Positions 35,066 through 43,299 of a DNA stretch of 64,000 nt are shown piece after piece; position 1 is the first letter of the stretch; each line of letters starts with the position of its first letter. A program made the position numbers and the translations under genes. The notes beneath the pieces were generated by a model. The model saw only the letters and a list, made by a program, of their open reading frames with translations, did no database searches and was not told the DNA's origin. This stretch comes from Leptolyngbya subtilissima AS-A7 (GTDB lineage Bacteria > Cyanobacteriota > Cyanobacteriia > Phormidesmidales > Phormidesmidaceae): NCBI RefSeq assembly GCF_039962255.1, contig NZ_JAMPKY010000001.1, forward strand, positions 434,001 through 498,000, in the 5' to 3' direction.

Positions 35066-35243
35066 CCAAAGCCGACGACCTCTTTAGTCTGCCACAGCAC
35101 ACCAGTCCTAAAGATGTAACAAACTTGACAGGCTAGATCTAGCTTTAAACCTCGATTGCCAGTCGTTAACCCCAAAGAAGAGAAACATCCCTTAAAATGA
35201 AACCAATAAAATTAATTTTTTGTGAATTCTCCATTCAAAGCTC

Positions 35244-35274
35244 AGTTCAAATGAACTACTGTTGAATCTATAAC
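35244..35274 (+). promoter_or_regulatory. Candidate promoter with palindromic operator
   Basis: Perfect palindrome AGTTCA-AA-TGAACT (35244-35257) overlaps a TTCAAA -35-like element (35246-35251). A TATAAC -10 lies 17 bases further on (35269-35274), 26 bases before the 35301 ATG. The overlap is typical of a repressor site. The binding protein is unknown. Confidence 0.5.
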
Positions 35275-35300
35275 GGCTAGCCTATCTCAGGTGCAGCGCT

Positions 35301-35618
35301 ATGGCTTCCTTAACGATTTGTCTAGGATCACGGGTTCGCCTTAAGGGTCAAGACGACCACGTACCCGATTTTGTAGTAGTGCGGTGTGAGCGCGATCGCT
35401 GCTGGGTGCGCCAGCAAGACTGGGCTCCTGGTACCGAAATCAAAGTCAGTTTCAAGCAGATTCTAGTGCCTCCAGAGGCAGGCTCAACTCTGACAGTAGA
35501 TCTGGCTCAGCAGGTCAAAGCATCAGGATTGTTGGCCGGCCACGGTGACCACCGCGCGGGAGAGAACGTGGTTTATATGGACGCCTACCGCCGTCGCCCT
35601 GCCCCTCAGAAGCGGTAG
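35301..35618 (+). CDS. Small conserved hypothetical protein
   Basis: 105 residues. Rich in beta-type residues: LTICLGSRVRLKGQDDHVPD, then FVVVRCERDRCWVRQQDWAPG, then EIKVSFKQILVPP, resembling a small SH3-like barrel. The C terminus (about 80-105) is basic and disordered (YRRRPAPQKR). No catalytic motif or membrane helix. I recognise similar proteins only in cyanobacteria, from memory. It has its own promoter with a palindrome, and the cobalamin riboswitch begins about 65 bases downstream. Confidence 0.7.
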   Translation: MASLTICLGSRVRLKGQDDHVPDFVVVRCERDRCWVRQQDWAPGTEIKVSFKQILVPPEAGSTLTVDLAQQVKASGLLAGHGDHRAGENVVYMDAYRRRPAPQKR

Positions 35619-35682
35619 CGTTGATGGATGATAGTTTTGAGCTCTAAGTTGCAACGATTTGTTGCAGATGCTTCGTCCCTAA

Positions 35683-35868
35683 GGTGTTAGGATGCAGCTC
35701 TGTCGGTTTTAGCGGGGGTCAGCCGCTGAAGGAAACGGGGAAAGCGCAGCGAAAATCTGCCACTGTCCCGCAGCTGTGAGGCGATTTTAGAGTTCGGATT
35801 TTGGATTGACACTTCTCCAACGTCTAGACCTTAAAATTCTCCAAGTCAGAATGCCCGCCGATGGATGC
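35683..35868 (+). ncRNA. Cobalamin (B12) riboswitch
   Basis: The core shows the diagnostic elements in order: GAAGGAAACGGGGAAAG (35728-35744), the B12 box GCCACTGTCCCGCAGCTGTGA (35759-35779, one base over in length and given here as GCCACTGTCCCG plus CAGCTGTGA), a variable arm, and CAAGTCAGAATGCCCGCC (35842-35859), the 3' partner strand. In the family, adenosylcobalamin binding represses the downstream gene. The downstream genes here are an unknown protein and a DUF1636 protein. The ends of the element are approximate. Confidence 0.9.
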
Positions 35869-35881
35869 CCACTGTTATTTC

Positions 35882-35917
35882 CATCTGCGAGGTACAGATG
35901 ACTATAAATAGTTTTTG
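35882..35917 (+). terminator. Possible expression-platform hairpin of the riboswitch
   Basis: CATCTG (35882-35887) and CAGATG (35895-35900) form a 6-pair stem, followed by ACTAT-AA-ATAGT and a T-run (35912-35916). It lies directly after the riboswitch core and before the first GTG, so it may terminate transcription when ligand is bound. The stem is short; the role is inferred. Confidence 0.45.
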
Positions 35918-35986
35918 GTTTGCTCTAGGGCGCTGTAGCCCTGGGCGATATTTTTTGCTGCTGCACCAGGCCCCAAGCGATCGCCG

Positions 35987-36454
35987 GTGGTGGCTGTGCG
36001 CATAGATGACAGCGTGTGGCAGGGCTGTAGCGATTGGCAGCCGCTGTTTATTCGCGAATATTGGCTGCCCATAGGTCACCTCGCCTGGCAGGGGTTTTTG
36101 CAGCAGGGCCGAGGCATGATGCTGTGCGAGGTTCACGCTAGCACCGCCACGGTGGACTGGAGACGCACAGCGGTGCCCTACACTGCCCGTTTTGTGGCCG
36201 CAGGTGTCGTAGCTGCCTGCTGTCACGACCTCGGTCTGCCAGCTGATCAATTGCCTGCTCTAGCCGAGGCCATAGCGACCTACGACCCCGCCCAGGATGC
36301 GATCTTGCTCTTGATTGGAGACTCGCGCCCCTATGTGAGCTGCCTAAAGGCGTGGGCGGTGCCACCGCCGGAGTGCTCTCGCCAGATGGGCGATTCGCGA
36401 AGCGATCTGTCCTGGAATCGCCAGGCCGAGTTTACCGTCACTCCCAAATCTTAA
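35987..36454 (+). CDS. Unknown protein, first gene of the riboswitch operon
   Basis: 155 residues from GTG at 35987; two further in-frame GTG codons (35990, 35996) are equally possible, and no clear ribosome binding site marks any of them. The sequence (VAVRIDDSVWQGCSDWQP, then EVHASTATVDWRRTAVPYTARFV, then ALAEAIATYDPAQDAILLLIGDS) is alpha/beta and soluble, with several Cys residues (positions about 14, 47, 77, 78). I do not recognise a family. Placement between a cobalamin riboswitch and a DUF1636 gene suggests a role in cobalamin or cobalt metabolism, or in a B12-independent alternative pathway. This rests on context only. Confidence 0.6.
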   Translation: MVAVRIDDSVWQGCSDWQPLFIREYWLPIGHLAWQGFLQQGRGMMLCEVHASTATVDWRRTAVPYTARFVAAGVVAACCHDLGLPADQLPALAEAIATYDPAQDAILLLIGDSRPYVSCLKAWAVPPPECSRQMGDSRSDLSWNRQAEFTVTPKS

Positions 36455-36527
36455 TTTCTCGGTTTTGTCGGTCTCCCAAGCTTCGAGGCTGGCTGGCAAA
36501 TCCTATTCACCTATCTGTTTGAACCCA

Positions 36528-36956
36528 ATGACCCAACCAACTTTATTTGTCTGCGCCCTGTGTAAATTCCCCGCCGCTGAGTCTGGCGTGGGCGATACCC
36601 CTGGAGGGCAGCACCTGATCGACCAGCTAACGAACTGCCTAGCCGCCGAAACCGGTTCGGGCGAAATCACCCTTCAGCCGGTGCGCTGCATGGCTGCTTG
36701 CGATCGCGCCTGCAACGCTGCCCTCAGCGCCCCCGGCAAGCTGACCTTTATCTTCAATGACCTTTTGCCCAGCCAGTCAGCCTCCGACTTGGCAGAGTTT
36801 TGTCGCCAGTACGCCGCTGCCGCTAACGGCAAGGTGCCCTACGGGCTGCGATCGCCCGCCATCAAGCAGGCCACAGCCTATGTGCTGCCGCCGCTATTAG
36901 CCGAGGGAGTAGAGGCTGCAATTCCGGAACGGAGCGCTTCGCGAGTTACCCATTAA
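36528..36956 (+). CDS. DUF1636 family metal-binding protein
   Basis: 142 residues starting at MTQPTLFVCALCKF; the frame is open further upstream to 36465, but the family start is here. Conserved Cys: CALC (9-12) and CMAACDRACNAAL (about 50-62), a pattern like a thioredoxin-fold ferredoxin or a metal chaperone. DUF1636 genes often occur beside cobalamin-riboswitch or cobW-type genes in cyanobacteria (from family knowledge). It is 73 bases behind the unknown gene and presumably under the riboswitch. Biochemical function has not been defined to my knowledge. Confidence 0.85.
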   Translation: MTQPTLFVCALCKFPAAESGVGDTPGGQHLIDQLTNCLAAETGSGEITLQPVRCMAACDRACNAALSAPGKLTFIFNDLLPSQSASDLAEFCRQYAAAANGKVPYGLRSPAIKQATAYVLPPLLAEGVEAAIPERSASRVTH

Positions 36957-37468
36957 CTCATCCACTCTCCACCGACAATCTCAAACTCCAGCCCAAAATC
37001 CTGGGCCAAACTACAGGTTTGGTGGTCAGTAATGTTGGTGTCGCTCAGCTCTAAGTTGTAGAAGCTGATGGCGGCATCGGTAAAGTAAGGCCCTGCGTGC
37101 CAAGTGCCTACCTCTAGCTTGATAAAGCAGTTGCCGGGAATGTGAAAGGCGCGGATTTTACTCGGGTCGGGCTGCTCAGCCTTCCCCGGTGGAGCGACTG
37201 CCATAAACCAATCTTTGCCCTCCAGTGCTCCTAGGCACTGGGTACAACGTTGGTGCCGAGTAATAGTGCGAAACCGGGTGCCCTTGGCCTCTAGGGTCAT
37301 GATGTAAAAGTGGGGAATGCCGCGATCGAGCTTGAGCTGGGCATCGCTAGGGCCGAAGGTAGCGCCGTCGGCACTGGGGAAGATCACCTGACCAAAGGGT
37401 GCAAAGCTCTCTGGGGTGATGGGCTGTGCCGTCAATTGCTGAAGGGTGAGGGGGGGAGAGTCATCCAT
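36953..37468 (-). CDS. Ureidoglycolate lyase family protein (AllA-like)
   Basis: 171 residues. Cupin-type AllA fold: PITPESFAPFGQVI near residue 16, RHQRCTQCLGALEGKDWFMAVAP with the conserved His/Gln of the active site region (shown around 71-92), and FIKLEVGTWHAGPYF with the second conserved His. AllA converts ureidoglycolate to glyoxylate and urea. No other allantoin-pathway gene is near, and many AllA-like proteins of cyanobacteria are untested, so the substrate is uncertain. It overlaps the DUF1636 stop by 4 bases on the opposite strand. Confidence 0.85.
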   Translation of the reverse strand: MDDSPPLTLQQLTAQPITPESFAPFGQVIFPSADGATFGPSDAQLKLDRGIPHFYIMTLEAKGTRFRTITRHQRCTQCLGALEGKDWFMAVAPPGKAEQPDPSKIRAFHIPGNCFIKLEVGTWHAGPYFTDAAISFYNLELSDTNITDHQTCSLAQDFGLEFEIVGGEWMS

Positions 37469-37582
37469 TGGTACCGAGTTTTTGCAACTGTGGCGATCGC
37501 TAGCTCATGCTTACCTACGGTGGTTGCTCGATGTCTTGTAGGAGGAGACCATCATAAGATCCACTGGCTCAAGGCTATTGCC

Positions 37583-38269
37583 ATGATAGCTTCTCAGCTT
37601 AGCTTTCCCCAGGCTTCAGCGTATCGGGTACCGCCATTGGAAAGTGGCGACCGCTCATCCGCCCTGAGTTTGAGCGCGCCATGCCGCCGCTGCCGTTACC
37701 AAAGCCGAGCTGGTCGAAGGAGTCGTCTATGTGGCCTCGCCCCTGCGGTTTCAACAGCACGCCGAGCTTCACAGCCGATTAGATACTCGGCTGGGTACCT
37801 ATGTGGCCTTTACCTCCGGCACTCGCTCAGGCATTGAACCCACAGTGCGCATTGATCTAGATAACGAGCCTCAGCCCGATATTGTATTTGTGATGGATAA
37901 ATTGACGGGCGGACAGGCTCGACTCAGTAAAGATGGCTACTTAGAAGGTTCGCCGAAACTGGTGATTGAGATTACCGTCAGCAGTGCGGCCATTGACCAG
38001 GGCGATAAAAAGCAGGCCTATTGGCGCAACGGGGTGGCAGAGTACCTGGTTTGGCAGGTGTTTGAAAACAAAATTGACCGATATGCGCTCAACGATGGTG
38101 ATTATCAGCCGTTGCCAGTGGATGATGATGGGGTGATTCGCAGCCGTCAGTTTCCGAGGCTTTGGTTAGCGGCGAACGCCATCCTACAGGGAGATATGGC
38201 TCAGGTGTTAACGGTATTCAGTCGCCAGAGCACCAGGCATTTGTGGTTTCACTGGAGCGATCGCCGTAA
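37583..38269 (+). pseudogene. Uma2-family nuclease-like gene, broken by three frameshifts
   Basis: Three reading frames must be joined to restore an Uma2 (DUF820) protein. Frame 1 from ATG 37583 gives MIASQLSFPQ to ESGDR. Frame 2 gives LIRPEFERAMP. From about 37690 frame 3 gives VTKAELVEGVVYVASPLRF onward through QPDIVFVMD, GSPKLVIEIT and KKQAYWRNGVAEYLVW (the PD-(D/E)XK-type core), until about 38215. There another shift is needed to reach QSPEHQAFVVSLER and TAA at 38269. Lesions lie near 37654, 37685 and 38215. The longest open piece starts at GTG 37731 and would run on into the next gene. Uma2 proteins are multicopy in cyanobacteria; this copy is probably dead. Confidence 0.85.
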
Positions 38270-38321
38270 TCAAGCGCAACACTGCCGCCGCGTCGTCGTA
38301 ACCGAGGAAGGAGGACATGTT

Positions 38322-38564
38322 ATGACCTGTGACCATGCTAGAGCGTTAGCCTTAGCTAAAGCAGGGCAGTGGGATGCTGCTCACAACCTCGTGCAGCCCT
38401 ACTACGATCGCAACTCCTGCCTGATTCACGCCTACCTACATCGGGTCGAGGGAGACAACGGCAACGCCCGTTACTGGTATCGGCAGGCTGGGGAAACCAT
38501 GCCCGCCAATACGCTGGAGGAAGAATTGGAGCGGTTAACTGATGCGATTGTGGGTCAGGCGTAA
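38322..38564 (+). CDS. Small TPR-like hypothetical protein
   Basis: 80 residues from ATG at 38322, preceded by GGAAGGAGG (38306-38314) at 7-base spacing, the strongest ribosome binding site in this region. It is in frame with the last part of the Uma2 pseudogene but has its own start signals and an unrelated sequence: MTCDHARALALAKAGQWDAA, then YYDRNSCLIHAYLHRVEGDNG and ARYWYRQAGE. This is a short helical repeat protein resembling one tetratricopeptide unit, probably cytoplasmic. Similar small proteins are widespread in bacteria; role unknown. Confidence 0.75.
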   Translation: MTCDHARALALAKAGQWDAAHNLVQPYYDRNSCLIHAYLHRVEGDNGNARYWYRQAGETMPANTLEEELERLTDAIVGQA

Positions 38565-38703
38565 ATGGATTCACCGGCCCGGCGTTGGGCAGCCCATTAC
38601 GACGTCTCCTGCAAATAATTCAGGAAAGACTGGACCCAGAGTAGCTGTATGTTTTTGCAATCCCCAGAACTAACTAACTAGTTGGAAGAAGCTCTGGAAC
38701 CCA

Positions 38704-39915
38704 TCATGATTCAGGAGGTGGCAACGGCGTACAGCGGCCATGGCGTAGAGCCAGCAACCGATACATCACCATAGCTGTCATGGTGGCAGAAATACCCCAC
38801 ATCGTGGCGATCGCAACAGAGCTCGTCAAAATCAACCCGGTGGTTGTATGGCCGATAGCTCGGGTAACAGAACCCAAAATAAACCAGCCCAGCCCCCAAC
38901 TAACCGCACCGCTAATGACTTGAATTAAAACCCACCAGGCCATACCAGGAATCTGGGTATAAAAGACTAGCCCCTGAATACCACCGATTATCAGGCCCCC
39001 AACAGCTCCACTCATGATTAAACTGCTGTGAAAGGCAACATAAGGCCGCACCATTCTGCTCAGGACCACCCCTAACATCGTGGCCAGAGTCCATCGCACT
39101 GTTCCCGAAGCCCCCAAACGCAGCATTGAACCCTGCAAGAGACCGACTACAGCTCCTAGAACATAGGGAATGATTAGGTTTTGCTCAGCAGGGACGCTGA
39201 TTACGGCTAATCCGCAGCCTAAAACCGTCAAGCCAACCCAGAGGAAGCAGAACTTCCAGGCCCTATGAGGGGGATAATTGGCGGCCAAGAATAGGGGACG
39301 GTTAAAGGCAGAAAAATTCATAGGAATGTCGTTGACGTAACGTTGGACCAGGGACGATACCATCGGTGGCGACTCCACCTGCCTGCCCTGCCAATAGCAT
39401 ACCCTTGCCTCCTGAGCCCATAGCGTAATGCGAAACCCCAAAACCCACGGGCAAGAGTAGTAGCGCTCCACATACCAGCGAATTTCTTCCAGTTCCACCG
39501 GCCCCGGGGGCGAGGTAAAGTGGTCGCAGCGGCTGGTAATACGGCGGCTATGGTCACGGTTGCAATCGGTAGAAATGTAGGTGAGTTCGGCGGTGATGGT
39601 GGCGCGGCGAATGCCATCCTGCTCGGTAATAATGGGATCGCTGAGCGTCAGCAGCAATTCCTCCACGGGTTCAACCGCAACGGGTCCGCCAGTGACCAAA
39701 TCCGCAGGCAGCTCTAACCTCAGGGCCGCCGAGATTTGCGGCATGGCCTCGGTGAGGCCGTTGGAGCTGTCTTTAACGAAAATGTGGATCGGTTCGCTGG
39801 GGAAGAAGGGCTTGAGGATGCCCCGTTGTACCCCCGGCAGCACCACAGGAATCACCTTATAGCCATCGGTGCGGGTCTGAGCCACCTCCGAGGCCAGGCG
39901 AATTTTCTTTTGCAC
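38704..39915 (-). CDS. Residual ORF of a broken TIR-domain membrane protein
   Basis: 403 residues open from GTG 39915. The first ~60 residues (KKIRLASEVAQTRTDGYKVI, PVVLPGVQRGIL, MPQISAALRLELP) are the second half of a TIR domain. A ~120-residue region follows (ITAELTYISTD, WYVERYYSCPWVLGFRITLW), then six predicted TM helices (about 220-385) with Gly-rich segments. The N-terminal half of the TIR domain is encoded just upstream but is separated by a TGA and other lesions (see the 39916-40127 entry), so this frame is probably not a functional gene. If translated from the GTG, it would lack the TIR catalytic Glu. Confidence 0.7.
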   Translation of the reverse strand: MQKKIRLASEVAQTRTDGYKVIPVVLPGVQRGILKPFFPSEPIHIFVKDSSNGLTEAMPQISAALRLELPADLVTGGPVAVEPVEELLLTLSDPIITEQDGIRRATITAELTYISTDCNRDHSRRITSRCDHFTSPPGPVELEEIRWYVERYYSCPWVLGFRITLWAQEARVCYWQGRQVESPPMVSSLVQRYVNDIPMNFSAFNRPLFLAANYPPHRAWKFCFLWVGLTVLGCGLAVISVPAEQNLIIPYVLGAVVGLLQGSMLRLGASGTVRWTLATMLGVVLSRMVRPYVAFHSSLIMSGAVGGLIIGGIQGLVFYTQIPGMAWWVLIQVISGAVSWGLGWFILGSVTRAIGHTTTGLILTSSVAIATMWGISATMTAMVMYRLLALRHGRCTPLPPPES

Positions 39916-40166
<251 letters not shown>

Positions 40167-40352
40167 CTACCTTTTGCACCATCAAGATAGCCGCCCTTTT
40201 TCCAGAAAGCCCAGGTTTTGCTACCCTAACCAGCGGCTGATTCAAACTACGTTGGCTACTTCTTACAACACCTAAAAGAAAATTCTCACCCTCTAACCCT
40301 TGTTGGTAAGCTGGAGGTTTGTTCTTCGATCGCAGAGTTGGGGCAGTAAGGC

Positions 40353-41501
40353 ATGGATAACAAGTTGATGCTGATGATTCCGGGGCCGACCCCGGTACCC
40401 GAGCAGGTGCTGTTGGCCATGGCCAAGCATCCCATGGGCCACCGTAGCGGAGAGTTTAGCGCCCTGATGGGCGAGGTGACTGAAAACCTCAAGTGGCTGC
40501 ACCAGACCAAAAACGACGTGCTGGTGCTCTGCTCCAGCGGCACCGGGGCCATGGAAGCCGGCATTATCAACTTCCTCAGCGCGGGCGATAAGGTTCTGGT
40601 GGGCAACAACGGCAAGTTTGGCGAACGCTGGGGCGAAGTAGCCCGCGCCTACGGCCTCGATACCCACGAAATTACCGCTGAGTGGGGCAAACCCCTCAAC
40701 CCCGACGACTTCAAAGCAGCCCTAGAGACCGACACCGCTAAAGATATTAAAGCGGTAATTATTACCCACAGCGAAACCTCTACCGGGGTGCTCAACGATG
40801 TGGAAACTATAAACAGCCATGTCAAAGCCCACGGCGCGCTAATCATGCTGGATGCGGTGACTAGCCTAGGAGCTATCTCGGTACCGGTGGACGAGTGGGG
40901 TCTAGATGTGGTGGCTTCAGGTTCCCAAAAGGGCTACATGATTCCTCCCGGGCTGGCCTTCGTCAGCGTCAGCGCCAAGGCTTGGGAAGCCTACGAAACG
41001 GCTACATTGCCCAAGTTCTACCTCGACCTCAAGCCCTACAGCAAAGGGGCGGCTAAGAATACGACTCCGTTTACCCCCCCGGTCAACCTGTTCTTTGCCC
41101 TGCACGCGGCTTTGCAAATGATGCAGAAAGAGGGACTAGAGGCGATCTTTGCTCGCCACGATCGCCAGAAGCGAGCCACCCGCGCCGCCATGGCTGCCCT
41201 CAACCTGCCGCTGTTTGGGGCCGACGACTGCGCTAGCCCAGCCATCACTGCCGTCATGCCCCAGGGGGTAGACGCGGAGCAAATTCGCTCGGTGATGAAG
41301 AAGCAGTTTGACATTGTCTTAGCTGGGGGCCAAGACCACCTGAAGGGCAAGATCTTTCGGATTGGGCACCTGGGCTTTGTGAGCGATCGCGACATTCTCA
41401 CCGCCGTCGCATCTTTAGAAGCCACCCTGACCAAGCTGGGCTACGACCAGTTCACCCCTGGGGCTGGGGTCAACGCCGCTGGCCAAATTCTGCTGGCCTA
41501 G
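40353..41501 (+). CDS. Class V aminotransferase (alanine/serine-glyoxylate aminotransferase type)
   Basis: 382 residues. PLP-dependent fold type I. The N terminus LMIPGPTPVPEQV and GHRSGEFSALM are typical. The PLP-phosphate loop SSGTGAMEAGI is near residue 70, the PLP-ring Asp is in LMLDAVTSLGA, and the Schiff-base Lys is in ASGSQKGYMIPPG (about 195). The C-terminal substrate Arg is in FRIGHLGFVSD. Members transfer the amino group of alanine or serine to glyoxylate and support photorespiration. Some cyanobacterial homologues were once labelled as a soluble hydrogenase small subunit, which is a historical misnomer. It stands alone and follows the TIR pseudogene. Confidence 0.93.
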   Translation: MDNKLMLMIPGPTPVPEQVLLAMAKHPMGHRSGEFSALMGEVTENLKWLHQTKNDVLVLCSSGTGAMEAGIINFLSAGDKVLVGNNGKFGERWGEVARAYGLDTHEITAEWGKPLNPDDFKAALETDTAKDIKAVIITHSETSTGVLNDVETINSHVKAHGALIMLDAVTSLGAISVPVDEWGLDVVASGSQKGYMIPPGLAFVSVSAKAWEAYETATLPKFYLDLKPYSKGAAKNTTPFTPPVNLFFALHAALQMMQKEGLEAIFARHDRQKRATRAAMAALNLPLFGADDCASPAITAVMPQGVDAEQIRSVMKKQFDIVLAGGQDHLKGKIFRIGHLGFVSDRDILTAVASLEATLTKLGYDQFTPGAGVNAAGQILLA

Positions 41502-41522
41502 ACTCACCCCTAAAGGCCCTGG

Positions 41523-41634
41523 CTAAATCGCTTAACGCGGGTCACCATCCGCTGAAAGCTTCCGGGGCCGCACTCTTTCTCAAACTCCAGTACGATCCAG
41601 TCTTAGCGCTTGCCAATGCACTTGGCGCTTTCTG
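41523..41634 (-). pseudogene. Remnant of a second helicase-gene 3' end
   Basis: This 112-base segment is a diverged copy of the last ~36 codons of the helicase gene at 41725-43299. On the minus strand it translates as SAKCIGKR-stop-DWIVLEFEKECGPGSF, then QRMVTRVKRFS, against SAKRIGKRQDWIVQEFEKEC in the intact gene. A CAA-to-TAA change makes the stop. Only the 3' end remains, so it is the relic of a tandem paralogue or a partial duplication. The MITE-like element lies between the two copies. Confidence 0.85.
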
Positions 41635-41716
41635 GTAGGGTGCATTCGTGCGAAGCACAATGCACCTAGAGAATCTACGCCAAGAGGTGGTGCATTGCTG
41701 CGCGAATGCACCCTAC
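41635..41716. mobile_element. Small palindromic MITE-like element
   Basis: 82 bases. The left end begins GTAGGGTGCATTCG (from 41635) and runs to AATGCACC (41659-41666). The right end is its imperfect reverse complement, GGTGCATT (41689-41696) to CGAATGCACCCTAC (41703-41716), differing by a 4-base indel and a few substitutions. A 22-base non-palindromic centre separates the arms. No ORF. The GTAGGGTGCATT... palindrome type is one I associate with short repeats scattered in cyanobacterial genomes. A target-site duplication was not identified. Confidence 0.8.
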
Positions 41717-41724
41717 GTTCGTCG

Positions 41725-43299
41725 TTAAATAACTTGGCGTAGATTCGCCATTCGTTGAAAGCTGCCGGGGCCGCACTCTTTTTCAAACTCTTGCACAATC
41801 CAGTCCTGGCGTTTGCCGATGCGCTTGGCGCTTTTTTGCAGGTATTCAAAATACTCCAGCATCTGTGTAGGGGTGGGCCGAGGGCCGAGGATCGAGCCCA
41901 AGCACCAAGCATCTTTCGGCCTGCGACCGCAGTGCTCCCAGAACGATCGCTCCGCCCAGGTTGGCGCATTGCCACGCATATAGGCGCGACGGCGGTGGCT
42001 GTGAAACAGCTCTACCAGGGTAGGAATGTCGTTGATCTGGTGGGCCTGGTCGGCGGAGTAAATTTCCACCATGTCCTCCAGGTTGAGCGGGCGCTCATTA
42101 ATCCACTGGTGGCCGCAGTCGGGGCACTTGGCGATGAACGACAGCACAATGCGCCCGCACTGGGGGCAGGGCTTTGTCGGTGGTGGATTGCCCCCCTCGC
42201 TGTCCTTTTGGGTCTGTACCGGCAGGTTGTAGTCCTTGATGTCTTCGGGAAAACCCAGGCGCTCCAGATTGCCCGCCTGATCGAGAATGATGCCGTACTG
42301 CTTGCCCGTCTGGGGCGAGATTCGCATCACTCGGCCAATCTGTTGTAGGTGTAGGGCGCTCGACTGGGTGGGCCGCAGCATCAGCCCCACCTCTACGCTG
42401 GGTTCGTCAAAGCCGATGCTGATCACATTGCAGGAGGTGAGCACCAGGATCTTTTCTTCCCGCAGGTCGCTGTACATGCGTTTGCGGTCTTTGATCGGGG
42501 TGCTCCCTTCTACCGTGTCAGCAGTAATGCCCGCCGCGCGAAAGGCATCGGCCACGTGGCGGGCGTGCTCGAGATCCACACAAAAGGCGATCGTGCGCTT
42601 GCCGGGGCAGAGGCGCTGCCACTCGCGGACAATTTTTTCGATCAGCTCGGGGCGATCACAGGCATTCTTCAGCCCGACCTCATCGTAGTCGCCCCGCACG
42701 GTCTTGACTTCCTTCAGGTTGACGACCCCGTCGGGGGGCATGCTGTAGTACTTCATTGGGGCTAAAAAGCCCCGCTGTTGCAGGTCACTGGGCACGGGCG
42801 AGGCCACCAGGGTATCCATAACGTCGCCCAGCTGCTCCTTGCCCAGGCGCTTGGGGGTTGCGGTCATCACCAGGTGCACGGCATTGGGGAAGGTTTTGAG
42901 CACTTTTTTGCCCACCTGGCTAAACAGGGTAATGTGGCCCTCGTCGTAGAACACTACATCGGGCACCCACTGCTTCCACCACTGTCGCTTTGACATGGTT
43001 TGAATGCTGGCGATCTGAATTGGGGCGTCGCGGTTCTCTTCCCAACCCGCTTTTATAAAGCCGCAGTGCAGGCCAAAAGATTCCATCTTTTCGTAAGTTT
43101 GGCCCACCAGCACATCCAGATGTACTAAGAACATTAGCCGCTTCCCTGCTCGCTCGGCATGGGCGCAGATTTGTCCGCTAATCACGGTTTTGCCCGCTCC
43201 AGTGCCGGCAATAATCGCTACCCGCTTGTGCCCCTCGTTGAGCTTGCGGTAGAGGTCATTGATGAGGTCAACCTGATAGGGGCGCAGTTGGGGAGGCAT
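41725..43299 (-). CDS. SF2 DEAD/DEAH-type helicase with zinc ribbon
   Basis: 524 residues. RecA-like domain 1: Q-type PYQVDLINDLY, Walker A AGTGAGKTVISG (about 31-42), DEAH-like VFYDEGH (about 117), TATPKR. Domain 2: TIAFCVDLEHARHVADAF, LTSCNVISIGFDEPSVEVGL and QQIGRVMR (motif VI arginine). A four-Cys zinc ribbon CPQCG and CPDCG follows (about 380-400), then a C-terminal helical region with TPTQMLEYFEYLQKSAKR. The architecture is like RadD/YejH-type helicases of bacteria or phage helicases, with roles in DNA repair or in mobile elements; the exact role is unknown. Upstream is a G-rich repeat; downstream is a decayed copy of its own 3' end. Confidence 0.92.
   Translation of the reverse strand: MPPQLRPYQVDLINDLYRKLNEGHKRVAIIAGTGAGKTVISGQICAHAERAGKRLMFLVHLDVLVGQTYEKMESFGLHCGFIKAGWEENRDAPIQIASIQTMSKRQWWKQWVPDVVFYDEGHITLFSQVGKKVLKTFPNAVHLVMTATPKRLGKEQLGDVMDTLVASPVPSDLQQRGFLAPMKYYSMPPDGVVNLKEVKTVRGDYDEVGLKNACDRPELIEKIVREWQRLCPGKRTIAFCVDLEHARHVADAFRAAGITADTVEGSTPIKDRKRMYSDLREEKILVLTSCNVISIGFDEPSVEVGLMLRPTQSSALHLQQIGRVMRISPQTGKQYGIILDQAGNLERLGFPEDIKDYNLPVQTQKDSEGGNPPPTKPCPQCGRIVLSFIAKCPDCGHQWINERPLNLEDMVEIYSADQAHQINDIPTLVELFHSHRRRAYMRGNAPTWAERSFWEHCGRRPKDAWCLGSILGPRPTPTQMLEYFEYLQKSAKRIGKRQDWIVQEFEKECGPGSFQRMANLRQVI

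Noticed and set aside
35244-35257. LexA (SOS) box
   Set aside because: AGTTCAAATGAACT differs from the cyanobacterial LexA pattern AGTAC-type and from the Bacillus GAAC-N4-GTTC order, and the downstream gene is not a repair gene.
35846-36250. 134-codon ORF opposite the first riboswitch-operon gene
   Set aside because: It runs antisense through the riboswitch 3' end and the operon gene and has irregular composition typical of a shadow frame.
38322-38564. Small TPR-like protein as the C-terminal domain of an Uma2 fusion
   Set aside because: It is in frame with part of the Uma2 pseudogene, but a strong ribosome binding site precedes its own ATG and the natural Uma2 stop occurs earlier in another frame.
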